The notes under the pieces were generated by a model. That model was given only the letters and a program-made list of their open reading frames with translations. It was not told the origin of the DNA and did no database searches. Positions 1 to 10,871 of a DNA stretch of 64,000 bases are shown one piece after another. The position numbers and the translations under genes are program-made. How positions within the stretch are numbered: the first letter of the stretch is position 1; each line of letters starts with the position of its first letter. This DNA is from Phalacrocorax aristotelis (lineage: Eukaryota > Chordata > Aves > Suliformes > Phalacrocoracidae), in assembly GCF_949628215.1 (NCBI RefSeq), contig NC_134276.1, positions 130,448,125 through 130,512,124 of the forward strand, given 5' to 3'.

Positions 1-3000
1 AGTGTGGGAGGAGAGGAAACATCTGCTGGTAAGTAGCGGGGAAGCAGATGCATGTAAGGGGATGGAGTGAGGGGCAGTAGGAGAACAGGGAAAGCACTGT
101 GTCTAAAGGGCCCTGCAAGGGTCACACCAGAGGTAGAAATCTTCCCTTTAGGGGTTGCAAATCACAATTACATTGGCTAGATTAGGGGGCCATGCCACTG
201 TAAACAGAAGTGGTTCATCCAGAGAGCAAACCTCTCTGGTAAGATGTTATCTAGAGAAATAGGGAGACATTAATTTAGGAGGCAATTTTTAACCTTGGCA
301 GCTGCCTTACCCAGTCTCCCCAGCAAGGCAGATAAAACCTGATGGATACAGGGTTCTGCAATGCTAAGGGGTATTTCTTGTTTAGTTAATATTCCTGATT
401 TATACAATGATAACAAGAGCCCAGGGAAAGCACTGTTCTGCCATTCTATCTCTATAGGTCAGAAGTTTAAGGTTTTAGTATTGCTATCAGTTTTTTTTAA
501 ACATTGAAATACTCAGGCTGGACACCGTATATCTTTCCCACTAGCTGGCATTCTGCAGCAACAGCCTCATTTGTATTCTGTCTTTTACTTGAGCAAAAAT
601 ACCCACTCTGCATTGCCACAACTAAGTACTTCCCCACTGCGATACAGAGACTGTTGCCAAACAGTCACACTAAATTCAACATGTCCCTGCTAACATATTT
701 TATTCATACTGATAGTCTGCTTCACAGCGTGTTCCCAAAGACTTGCTTTAAAATTTAAGCTCCAGACTTCCAACAAAATACATAAAGCAAAATAGAGTGA
801 GTATCTTTTTCTACATAGCTGTACAATGGAGTTGCCTCTCCTTCAAGGCTGATCTATTGCAGATTTCACGCTGGGTTTTTTGACCCACGCAGGGCTTGAG
901 TGTCATCTTGTACAAAGGAGAAATTTGTGACTTCTTAAAGAGTTATTTTCCATAAAGTCCTGCTCCTTCTCCAGTTAAAAATTAATTTTGGGCACCAAAC
1001 CAACCCTTGGAGCACTGTACTTCTGTCTTGAGGAGCAGGAGTGGCCATATATGTTGGGGATTAAAGTCTCACTGGCCCTTCTTGGTTGGATCTTTGCACA
1101 GTAGCCTTTTCCTCACACTCTGATTTTGTTTGTGAAAGGAAATCCAGCTAAACCCATGAAGTGACTTCAAGTAAGGTGTTGCAGGGAATCTGATGGCTTT
1201 GTAGGCCAGAGCCACATCTTGTACAGCTCTTCTCTGCTGTCAGCAAGTCCAGGGTTTCACCCATGGATCTGGGCAGAACTTACAGGAGCATCCTGTACGT
1301 ATGATAGACTGTGTAACCTTTGGCATTCTGACATGCACTGAATACTCCTGGGGCTGGGAAGTATCTGGGCTAAACTAGACTCTTTCCACAGCCCATTGGG
1401 AAAGACAGGATCTCCAGGGGATGGTTCACAGCCTCTCAGACATGTCTCAGGATAGGAGGACTCACTAGCCGGAGCTTCCTCTGTCATGTCAGAGAGATGC
1501 AGGCAGAGTTCACAGTGGGCATTGCTACTTTTCTGATAGACTGACTGAGGCAGTCTCAACGAGAGTCGAGAAAGTATCCTTTCTCTTGTGGACAGAGCAA
1601 AACACCTGAGGAGAAATGGGGAATAAAAGAAATGTCAGCTGCTGGAGGTGATCTGTGTCAGGAGCAACATGCCAGAAAAGGTGCCTCCCCTTGCCCTGCA
1701 TGAGACATTTCCTGCAACACTTGAGTTTCTTTTCACTGACTCTTACTGCAACCACTTTTTGAATTTTTACTGGCATCAACATGAGACAACCCTTGGTGCC
1801 ACATGCACTCCCTATGGCCATGAGGTTTAGCACCGCTCCATGAGTGACTGTGCAGTGCAGGGAAGGCAAGACTGGGCTGCTCCACAGGGGAAGGCGAGCT
1901 GGGAGCCAAACAAGGTGATGAGGGCAGGTCCAGTGGCAATAACCATGATCAGCCACAGCCCAGTGATGTCCAGGCAAAGCCAAAGTGACAAGAAAGTTCT
2001 GTGGTCAAGCTGGGAAGTCGACTCACCACGGTCCAAGGCTAGACCCAACACAGTCTCAAGGCAATCCAGGCAAGAGAGAAGGCCAAGGGACTGGGCTTCA
2101 ATGCCACCTGGGCAGCGGGTGATGGAGGGTCTAGAGGAGGCTGGCTGGGGCAATGACAGCTTGCTGGTGACAGTCATCACAAGGGGAAGCTGAGGAATAA
2201 TGTTACCCCTTGGCTGGTTAAGCACTTATAACACTCAACCCATAACAGGACTTACCCTCAGACATCTAGCTTTTTAATTGCCACCATACTTTATTCTAAG
2301 ACCTCTTCCTCTCCCACTCTTCATAATTACATCACTATTAATAGCTTCTCCCGTAAGGAGCTAAGGGAGGGAGAGCTAAGAAAATTAATTATACTATGAA
2401 ATGCTACAATTGATGCCCTGCAAAGGAGTGGAGAAGAGATGCTCACTGCCAGCTTCTCCTTCTCCCACCAGAGCTTCCCAGGCAGCATCAGCTCCCTGGC
2501 TCAGGCAGCTCAGCCACAGCTATAATTCAGTGTGAGTCAAGAATTTTATTTTGGCAGGAAAAGCTGAAACAGCAGAGGGCTTCTTGTCACCATCTCTGGA
2601 CAAGCTCAGGAGAGGCAGAAATTATTTGTTTAATGCTGTCGCTCATTATTCCTGGCACTTTATGACTCATTAAATGTCCTAGTTTTGTAACTAACTCCTG
2701 CTGAGCTCAACATTTGATACACATTTATGGGTGGCCCGTTGGCTGTAATAACGATTGAACTATTCATAATTCCCCTAACAATGTTAACTCCTTCCTTTGC
2801 GTGCCAGGTTTCCTTTAAACAGCTGTAAGATAAGGATACTGGAGGCTTCAGTTCTTAACACAGAATGAATTACATTTATCTGGACAATTTATTAGCATAG
2901 CTATGTGCTGCAATGAGACACACTTGTCCTGAGCCTAGATAAACGATGCTGTGTCCTAATAACTTTTACAATGCTCCTCTTCTGTATCTACTACACTTTC

Positions 3001-3748
3001 TACCATGGATGTATCTGTGCAGATGGATGACTGGTACCAATTCCTCTTAGAAGAAGGTCAGCAGCACACACATCAATATTCATTCACTTGCATAGAATGG
3101 GAACTGGAGCCAAAAGACCCTTTTTGCCCACTACAGGTGGGAATTAGAAGTAGGGGGCCGCTGTTCAAGAACCTTCTTGTGATATGAGTGATCTTGTCAG
3201 CTTCTGCCCTGTTTTCCAGCTTGCTTTCTTTGCAGAAGGTCAACAAGAATTCAAAACAGAGCCCAGCAACATGTTGACCCATCCTGACAACTGATGCAAA
3301 CAGGACAACCACAAGCACTCAGCACAAGTTTGACAGACACAAGTATTTTTTGAAATGACAGCATATTTAACCTGCCTCTTCTGAAAGCATCATGCACAGT
3401 CACCTCAGAGACAGGTAGACAGGTCTGTGATTTAGGTTAATTTTCCTTTCATTCACTTGAAGCACAGTGTCACTTAGCCTGGCCACTCTGACATAATGTG
3501 ACTTTGTGTCTACAGTCAAACAAATTCAGCTTCTGTATATTTTGGATCATGACTGAAAAGTCACCAACAAAATCACATAGGTCCAAAAGGAAGGTCAGTA
3601 TCTTGGGTTACTTTAAACTCAAGCTGGAAGTTATTTGCAGCTTCAACCAAAGATTCTGACACAGAAGCACGCCTGATTTCAGACTTCTGATTGGGAGAGA
3701 ACGCTCTCAGGAATTAAGCTCTGTGTAGGACAGTATTCAAGACAGCCT
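1..3748. other. intergenic DNA left of the solo LTR
   Basis: No gene is recognised. Open frames exist on both strands at about 1260-2225 but match nothing I know. FSTL1, the expected left neighbour by human synteny, is not visible. An AT-rich, motif-dense segment at about 2520-2960 might be a conserved non-coding element. Confidence 0.6.
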
Positions 3749-4347
3749 TGTCCTGGGTCTGGCTGGGATGGAGTTAACTTTCTTCACAGCAGCCCATATG
3801 GTGCTGCACCTTGCATCCGTGGCTAAAACCACGTTGGTTACACACCAATGTTTTGGATATTACTGAGCAGTGCTTGCACAGAGTCAAGGCTTTCTCTCCA
3901 ACCCCCTCCACCAACAACAACCTCAAAGGTCAGTAGGTTGGAGCTGGGCAAGAGGTTGGGAGAGGACATGGCTACAACAGCTGACCCAAACAACCAAACG
4001 GATATCCCATACCATATGACATCATGCTCAGCAATAAAAGCTGAGGGAAGGGAGGATGATAGGGGGTCATTCATGGTTATGACATTTGTCATTCCAAAAA
4101 AACCGCTACATGTGCTGAGACCCTGCCTCCCAGGATGTGGCTGGACATCTGCCTGCCAATGGGAAGGAGGGAATTAATTCCTCTTTTTGTTTTGCTTCTG
4201 TGCCCAGCTTTTGCTTTTCTTAACAATTGTATTTATCTCAACCCATGAGCTTTCCTGTCTCATTTTCTCCCCCAGTCCTGTTGAGAAGGGAGAGTGAGAG
4301 AGCAGCTGGGTGGGTGTCTGGCAGCCAGTCAAGATCAACCTACCACA
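3749..4347 (+). repeat. solo LTR of an endogenous retrovirus (fossil), probably ERVL-like
   Basis: A roughly 600-base unit begins TGTCCTGGGTCTGGCTGGGA and ends CCACA, so it has TG...CA ends. It carries an internal AATAAA (4033-4038), as LTRs do. The sequence resembles an LTR I recognise as common in neoavian birds and absent from chicken. No internal retroviral region or second LTR flanks it, so it is a solo LTR left by recombination. It is clearly diverged, hence old. I see no convincing target-site duplication. Confidence 0.65.
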
Positions 4348-7214
4348 GGGTTCTGGAAGAAGATTAATTTGCTTGACTGGTTCTCTCCATTTTGGTTACT
4401 GCTGATCACAGAGAAAACAGATGACATAAACTTCTAAAGGCATTTTTGTATGAGAATTGTCGATTTGATTCAATACCGCCAACCTCAAACATTCAATAGT
4501 CAACAGTCCTGATTAAAAAGGAAAAAACCACTTGGGGTCTTACTTTTGAAGTCTTGGTGTTTGAGCCCACAGGACATGGTATTATGACCAGCATATTCTA
4601 GTTCAAGCCTGTGTTGCCCTACTCAGAGTGCCCCACTCTCACTAGTGCCTCTTTTATACTCCTGCTGCTTGTCTTAGGGCAACACTAACAGTCAGGAGGA
4701 GAGTCAAATGAGCTTTATGACCTGGCTGACAAAAACAGGGACAAGAAGGGTCTTGTTGATTCTTGCAAAATCTTTTTTTTCAAAGGTGGTTTGCAGTAGC
4801 AGCCAGGCTGTGTTCAGAGTCTCCCATAGGGTAGCCCAGAAGGAGCAGATGATGCAGAGGTCTGCACAGGAGTCCAGTTTGTCACCACAGCATTTCTCAC
4901 TATGCCCAGCAGTTCCTGTCAGCAGGAAAAAAAACCCAATCACTGATTTCAGTCAAATGCAGTATTTCTGTGTTTGTCCTGCATTGTTTTATGCAAGGTT
5001 CAGCCGCTTACTATTGGCGTCTCAGGCTTTTGCTGAGCTAGGGTTAGAGACATGGCTGATATGAAATGAAGAAAATGCACAAAATCACCTCTGGAGGAGT
5101 AAAAACAACAAACTGCAATGCACAGGATAGAGTGTCAGAGAATATGCTTCTCTAGAGGGGATTTAGTTATTTTCTTACCCCGTGAAACAAATTACATCTC
5201 TCAAAAAAGACTCCCTGTGGAGAACTTTATCCTTTGGGAGGGAGGATGAGTTAGTGATTAGCGATGAAATGCAAAGGTGTTTTCAGCATAGCGTCTGCTT
5301 GCTCAATTTTCTAATACAGTACATTACATTGTTAATGGAAACGTAGCTTTGCACCTTCTGTTTTTCTCCCAGTAGAATTAATTTCAACACTGTTTGCATG
5401 CCAAGCATGCACACTCACAGCTGTGAGCTCTGGGGAGCAGAGGAAGGCACAGCTTGGACCTGCACAGATAAGATCGCAAAAAGTCTGCAAGAGGGCTGGG
5501 AGCTGAACCCACTGCCTTTGCCAAGTGACTTCACCACAAGATCATCTTTGCTCCTGCCCACAGGAACTGTCCCACACCATTACAGACAGACCTCAGGAGC
5601 CAGCAGATTGGGGGAAAAGCATCCATCTGTTTCAAAGTCCTTTGGCAGATCCACAGGGATAGGGAGTTTTCTGTCCTATTCCATGATGCAGCAAAGAGGG
5701 AAAAAACCACCCACCATTTCCCATGGAGCAGCTATCCCCTCCCAGTACACCAATCCAACCTGCACCCCCATTCCTGCCCAGAATCTCTCAATTTCAAGGC
5801 TGCATGTGTCATTTATTAAGAAATAAGAGAGAGCAGGAAGGAACAGCTTTTAAAGAAGCAGGCCGTGCACAACAGGGAAATACAGCACTAAGTGTCCAGG
5901 AACATTTGGAGATGAAAGTAGCACAGGAGTGCCACATGGCAGTGCTGCTGGTATACATACCGTGCTGCTAACGTAGCCCTCCACATGCCAGTTATGGACA
6001 CAGTCGTGGAGCTGGAGACACAGAGCTCACTAAATCTGGTGGTCATATAAATTGGAAAGTAAAGGGAGTAAATACTGTCCAAAGCTGAAAGCCCTGGGAA
6101 ACAAAGCTGCAGGGCACGTAAGAAGTACTTCCTTGGGAGCTGGCTGCAATTGAAGCAGCTGAAGTTTTCACTTGGATTTGCAGCTGCGTGTTTGTAAAAC
6201 AAATGAGGGTCAAAAAGCTGGAGAAACACCAAAAGAGAGTTTGTGAGAAGACTGCAGGCTTGTACTGAAGAGAGGGAAAAGTACCTCCTGCCATGCTGGT
6301 GTGCTCAAGATACACAAAATGCTTGAATATCCAACTTGTATTTCATCCTGCTGGAAGCAAGTCACAAAGCCTCAACTCCTAATTAGCTGCTCAGACCAAG
6401 AGGAGATCATCTATTTTCCAAGTGCTTAGGTAAAAGAAGAGTGAAATCATAACATGTGCGGTAGCACTTCTGCTCTGTTATTGCCAAAGCACAGCATCTT
6501 TAAATAAAGTCAGCAATAGTATTTTGTATGCATTTAGGAGCAAACTGTAATCCCTCATCCAACATTATCTGAGTCTGTAGAGTTACCCCTGTGTAAATGA
6601 GGCCATAACTATATATACACAGCCATTAACTTACTTGGTTCCAATCAGCGTAACTGCTATCATTGCTTTCTATACCAAAAGAAGAAAAACCAGCAGAAAA
6701 GTTGTTTACTGGCAAGTTTATTTCCAGAAAGGCAATTTGCATATGTTTTTTACATCTCTGGAGAACCATGCTTTTAATACCAATAAGCCAGAAACATCCT
6801 GAAGTCAAAACCTTCAGGCCAGAGCTTGCTTTCTTCCCCTCATGTTAATTAGCAGAGGGAGATCTGTGAGCCCATCAGTGAAGTTTATCAGGGCAGTGAG
6901 TCACCACCTCAAGGTTATCTGGCAGCTTATCCAACCAGCCTGGCTTGGCTTTGGTTAAAGGACCAGAGACGGTTTGAAGCCGAAAATCATTGACAGCAGG
7001 ATTTTGCAACTTCCACCCTGCCCGTGATACATCACTTCGGTAATTTTGAACATTTTTGTTTAAATGTGTGCAGCCCAGGGCTGCAAAAGAGCGAGCCCCT
7101 TATCCCCTGGGCGTGCATGAAATTCAAAAGCATAAAATCCCCTACGGCTCCGCTCTGCGGGTCCTTTTTGTCCCGGGGGGAAGGGGACACGTTAAATAAC
7201 CTGCTGGGGCCGTT
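4348..7214. other. intergenic DNA between solo LTR and NDUFB4 CpG island
   Basis: I see no gene, RNA gene or clear repeat. Short open frames look accidental. Confidence 0.6.
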
Positions 7215-7302
7215 GTCAACAAGGGACCTTTCTTCCCTCGGCGTGACCGCCCCGAGGCCCCTGTCCCCTCCCGCCATGTTGGGCTGCTCCCACCGGCGCC
7301 GG

Positions 7303-7316
7303 CCGCCAGGGGGCGC
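7303..7316 (+). promoter_or_regulatory. CTCF-like core motif CCGCCAGGGGGCGC
   Basis: The 14 bases match the usual CTCF core (CCASNAGRGGGCRS form) apart from a permitted variant at the third base. It lies about 60 bases upstream of the NDUFB4 start. Occupancy cannot be judged from sequence. Confidence 0.6.
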
Positions 7317-7367
7317 GGGGCGCCTCCGGCACCGCCAGGCCCGGCTCGGCACCGCCTCCCAGCTCCG

Positions 7368-7379
7368 CAAGATGGTGGC
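7368..7379 (+). promoter_or_regulatory. TISU/YY1-like initiator over the NDUFB4 start codon
   Basis: CAAGATGGTGGC matches the TISU consensus SAASATGGCGGC at 11 of 12 positions. TISU is known to combine YY1 binding with efficient start selection on very short leaders and is common among nuclear genes for mitochondrial proteins. This supports the ATG at 7372 as the main start. Confidence 0.6.
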
Positions 7380-7572
7380 TGGGCCGCCCCCCTCTGCCGC
7401 CGAGGCCTACCGCCCCAACAGCTTCGTCTCGCTGCCGGCCGAGCTCGACCCCAACACCTACGATGCGTCTCCGGAGAAGCGCCGTGCCGAAGCCGAGCGT
7501 TTGGCCATCCGCGCCCGGCTCAAGCGGCAGTACCAGCTGCAGCTCAACAACCCCAACCCACCCGCCGTCATC
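7372..7572 (+). CDS. NDUFB4: NDUFB4 coding exon 1
   Basis: It encodes residues 1-67, beginning [18 protein letters not shown] and ending NPNPPAVI. The donor GTGAGT follows directly and the intron is phase 0. Confidence 0.93.
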
Positions 7573-9712
7573 GTGAGTGGGGAGGGAGAGGGAGGGAAAG
7601 AGGGAGGGGGGCGGCGGCAGGGTCTTCTCGCCTCGCCCGGCCTCCGGGAGCGGGGCCCGGGCGTGGGTCCGCGCGAGAGGGGCGCTGTCCTCCCCGTGAC
7701 CTTGGCGCCCTGCGCGGCGTGGGCCGGGAGGCAGGCGGGGGCTTTCCGGGCCAAGGACGCTACGCCCCCTCGGGTGGGCGTCGCAGGGCCCTTGGGGCCT
7801 CACTGTGGTTTTTCTTCCAACCCAGGAAGATCCTGCCTTGGTCCGCTGGGCCCACGCTAGGACGCTGAACGTCTACCCTACTTTCCGCCCGACACCTAAG
7901 ACGTCCTTTCTAGGGGCTCTCTGTGCTCTAGGCCCTCTCCTCTTCTGGGGTTTTGTCTTCAAAGTTGACAGGGTAAGTCAGCTGGCAACACTGAACGTCA
8001 GCGAACACCAAATTGTAAAATGTAGATCTGCCTGGTGTGACCCTCTTGCACCTAAGAATGATTAATACCATTAAATCAATGAGGGAAGGAAGGCTGATAC
8101 TGAGCCTGCTATCTCAAAGCCTCGTAACTGTTTGCAAAGTTCTGTGCTGAGAGCCTCATATTATACCCCTGGGTATGGCCAGTCACAGTTTCCCTGATCA
8201 GCATATTTTGCTATAATAAAGCTCTCTCTAGCACTGACAGAATAAATTAATCATAAAATACTATTATTTTCAGCTGTTGACATGCAGTAACTGCGCTTTC
8301 TAAAATAAGTAAATAGGGAGCTTATGGGTGACAGACATAGCAAGGTCTCTGTGAATTGCTTAACTGTTTCTCTAATCTCATGAAGCAGATGGGGAGGAAC
8401 GCTTATACTGATTACAGTGCCTGATCTCAGCTGGATTTTTAAGATTTTGGAAGGTTTATCTTGCTTCTGTTCTAACCCCTGAAATGTGGGTGTCAGAATC
8501 TGAGCAATGGTACATCGTTCTGAAAATATTCAGCTATATAAATATATAAGAAAATGCTAGGTGACTGCCAGACAGTGGCTGTTTTTACTAGTGAATCTGT
8601 GGCTATTGGAAAACACGTCATTCTTTTGCACAAAAGTAGCATTTTTAGGTCAAGTCATAAACCAGGAAGCACAAACATTAATTAAAATTAATAGAATATT
8701 TGTAGGAATGGTGTTCAGCAGGATAAATTGAAAACACAAGTTTTAGGAAACATGCTGAGCATGTTGATATAAATATATTTGAGACTTCAGTATCTCTGCA
8801 GTATTTTGTCACGCTGGTTTTGTTTTGTATGTAAAGCCACACTTGGGCTTAGCCTGCGAGTGCTTGGAAATAAACCTGTGTGAGTGAAATCTAGACGTAC
8901 TTGCCTGGGAATATTTAAGCAGAAGTCTTCAATGTAGTCTCCAGGACAATTTGTCTTCCTTTATTCTGGTTCTTTTACTGATGTTTGTGATTTTTCTTTG
9001 TTTTCTGGTAGTATATAAAGCACTGTTATACTGTCTTTCTCTGAGGGATGTTTGTTGTGTGTCTAGGAAAGCAAAAGATAAATTGCCAATCTTAAGCAAG
9101 TCTTCTGGTTTTATCCAGCAGCGGGAATCTGGGCAATGCTTGCAGTGTCTGTGTACTCCAACAATACCTGTCAGAAAGGTACATGACTGCAGGGTGAGAT
9201 AGAAACAGGCTGAAAGCGAATATAGACACATTTAGGCAAGTGATTAAGTTTATCTGTAATTAGATCTCTAAACTGGATTATTCAGCCAGAAGGAGGAGGT
9301 AGAAACGAAATGTATAAATTAACTGTGACTCGAGTAGTTTGGTGAAAAATATATCACAGGAGTTGGTCTCTGCTGGCCTGTGAGAGTAGATGGATATACA
9401 GGGAGGTCAATCTGAGCACATCTTCCGTAGATGGTAGGTGAAGCTAAATGCCTTGTTCTTTTTTAATCACAATGGCTTTTAGCAGAGTTTGTGCTTATGG
9501 AATCATTTATGTTGGAAAAGACCCTTAAGATCATACCTGGTGCTGTCTTCCTGTAGTCCATGCTGAAATACTAGGACTGCTTTTCTCTCATCCCAGGCTG
9601 ATTGAAACTTCTCTATAATAGGATAATGATGAATGTTCTCTTTCTTCCACAGGATCGTAGAGAGAAGCTTATCCAAGAAGGGAAATACGAGTGGCCATTC
9701 AGTGTGTTTTAA
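7372..9712 (+). CDS. NDUFB4: NADH:ubiquinone oxidoreductase subunit B4 (complex I accessory subunit), 3 coding exons
   Basis: Coding exons are 7372-7572, 7826-7972 and 9653-9712. All introns are GT-AG and all junctions fall between codons. The product is 135 residues, against about 129 in human. NDUFB4 is a single-pass accessory subunit of the membrane arm of respiratory complex I in the mitochondrial inner membrane. The sequence shows an N-terminal proline/alanine segment, the conserved stretch [15 protein letters not shown], a basic helix ([19 protein letters not shown]), a hydrophobic helix at about residues 95-112 ([18 protein letters not shown]), then a charged tail, [15 protein letters not shown] chose the ATG at 7372 because it aligns with the known N-terminus and sits in a TISU-like context. 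An in-frame ATG lies 32 codons upstream (see findings). Intron 2 holds a CR1 tip. Identification is by family recognition of the whole protein, so confidence is high. Confidence 0.95.
7577..7620 (+). other. G-rich, potential G-quadruplex tract at the start of NDUFB4 intron 1
   Basis: Starting five bases into the intron, the sense strand carries five or more runs of three or more G separated by short purine spacers. It could form a G-quadruplex or favour an R-loop just past the promoter. This is inferred from composition. Confidence 0.5.
7826..7972 (+). CDS. NDUFB4: NDUFB4 coding exon 2 (membrane helix)
   Basis: It encodes residues 68-116, from [20 protein letters not shown] to the end of the hydrophobic helix at FVFKVDR. 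It lies between acceptor CCCAG and donor GTAAGT, phase 0 on both sides. Confidence 0.94.
9498..9545 (-). repeat. CR1 LINE 3' tip in NDUFB4 intron 2
   Basis: TGGAATCATTTATGTTGGAA and the following AAGACCCTTAAGATCAT are the reverse complement of the CR1 3' end. It is a short, 5'-truncated copy about 110 bases before exon 3. Confidence 0.6.
9653..9712 (+). CDS. NDUFB4: NDUFB4 coding exon 3 (C-terminus)
   Basis: After acceptor TTCCACAG the exon encodes [19 protein letters not shown] and a TAA stop. It is too short to stand out as an ORF and was placed by homology and phase. Confidence 0.93.
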   Translation, partial: DRREKLIQEGKYEWPFSVF

Positions 9713-9746
9713 GTACCTGGAATGTCGGTGCTGTTCATGGGATATA

Positions 9747-9752
9747 AATAAA
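9747..9752 (+). terminator. NDUFB4 polyadenylation signal AATAAA
   Basis: AATAAA lies 35 bases past the NDUFB4 stop, followed by a GT-rich stretch (ATGTGTTGACG). Cleavage is likely near 9770, giving a very short 3' UTR. The cleavage point is inferred. Confidence 0.75.
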
Positions 9753-10871
9753 ATCGGATGTATCATGTGTTGACGTTTCTCGTTCATAAGAATAAATCTT
9801 AATTGCCCTTCGTTGTCTTGCATCTTTAACAATTATGGAAAGTGTAAAAATGCAGGATCTTTATATCTAATGTAGATAGATAGGGAGAAGATGTCCTGAA
9901 CTCAGCCAGTGTACTGCTTCGGTCTACATGCAGAGGTTCCTTTTAAAATGTGGAAGTTGCTGCTGTTGGAGCAGCACAGACTGAAGTTAAAAATGTGTAG
10001 CCAGCTAAAATGTTAAGCAAGCCCAAAGCACTTTGCTAAAGGACTTCTCATTGCCTACCAGGTATTTCTTCCTGGTGTCAGTTTGGCTGTGTAGGTTGCT
10101 CTAATGGGATAATAGGCAAGTTCCACAATACATTTTTAACAACTTTAGGAGCCTGCCTGACTGCTCTCAATAAGTTGAGTTAATTTTTCTTTTTCCCTAA
10201 TAAAATACAAGCCTAAACCATGCATTTGCTTATTGCAATAAACTTCTGGATAAAATTACCATACTAGACTTGGAAATAGTGGGCTGAATGCTGTCATGCT
10301 ACATGTGACTAGCATTTCCACTAGTTTTGTGATTCCTGTGAGTGGGAGACAAGAAGTAAAAAGCTAAGGATTTTTATTTTTGACACCAGTTCCCTTAGGA
10401 GAATTGCATTTCAGCCCTGCAAGTGGGCCATGATTGAAAAAATAAACTCACAAAAGTATAACTGAACCTTGTTGCTGCAAGGATGTCTTCTCTGCTTAAT
10501 CTTAGAACCCAAGTCTCTTCTGCTGAGAGGTCAACTGGTATAGGGGGCCCTGGAATTGTTACTGTCAAAGTACTGGAATGTGAGGGCAAGGGAAAGATTT
10601 TTTGAGTTCAGACTTGAATTTTCACATGGCCATTGTGATCTGAACAACTGTCAGTCTTCAGGCATTACACAAGAGCAGTTTCTTCCCAAATGTTGAGGTC
10701 AATGTCAAACACTCAGTCTGATGCAAAAGTAGAAAACTGCTGTCTGCCTGCTGGGAAAGAAGTGGACTTCACAGTGAAGTCGGCAAGAGCAGCTCTGCTA
10801 AGTCCCTGTCCTGCCTTACTGGGATGTAAGTATGGGCTGTTACCCTTCATGAGAGTGAGTTGATGAGCTTT

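Larger units (their letters stand above)
7215..7800. promoter_or_regulatory. CpG island and promoter region of NDUFB4
   Basis: Base composition switches sharply from AT-rich to GC- and CpG-rich near 7215 and back near 7800. The island spans the 5' flank, exon 1 and most of intron 1. There is no TATA box, which fits a housekeeping promoter. It includes a CTCF-like motif at 7303-7316 and a TISU/YY1-like start at 7368-7379. Confidence 0.8.

Noticed and set aside
1525-2225. Overlapping open frames (132-152 codons on minus, 117 on plus), some hydrophobic
   Set aside because: Several frames on both strands are open at once and none matches a family I know. No splice, start or neighbour evidence supports a gene.
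1-7000. Search for FSTL1 exons expected by synteny
   Set aside because: No follistatin-like cysteine-rich exon was seen on either strand.
7216-7803. 195-codon minus-strand open frame over NDUFB4 exon 1
   Set aside because: It is a shadow of the GC-rich island and of NDUFB4 coding sequence, with no independent support.
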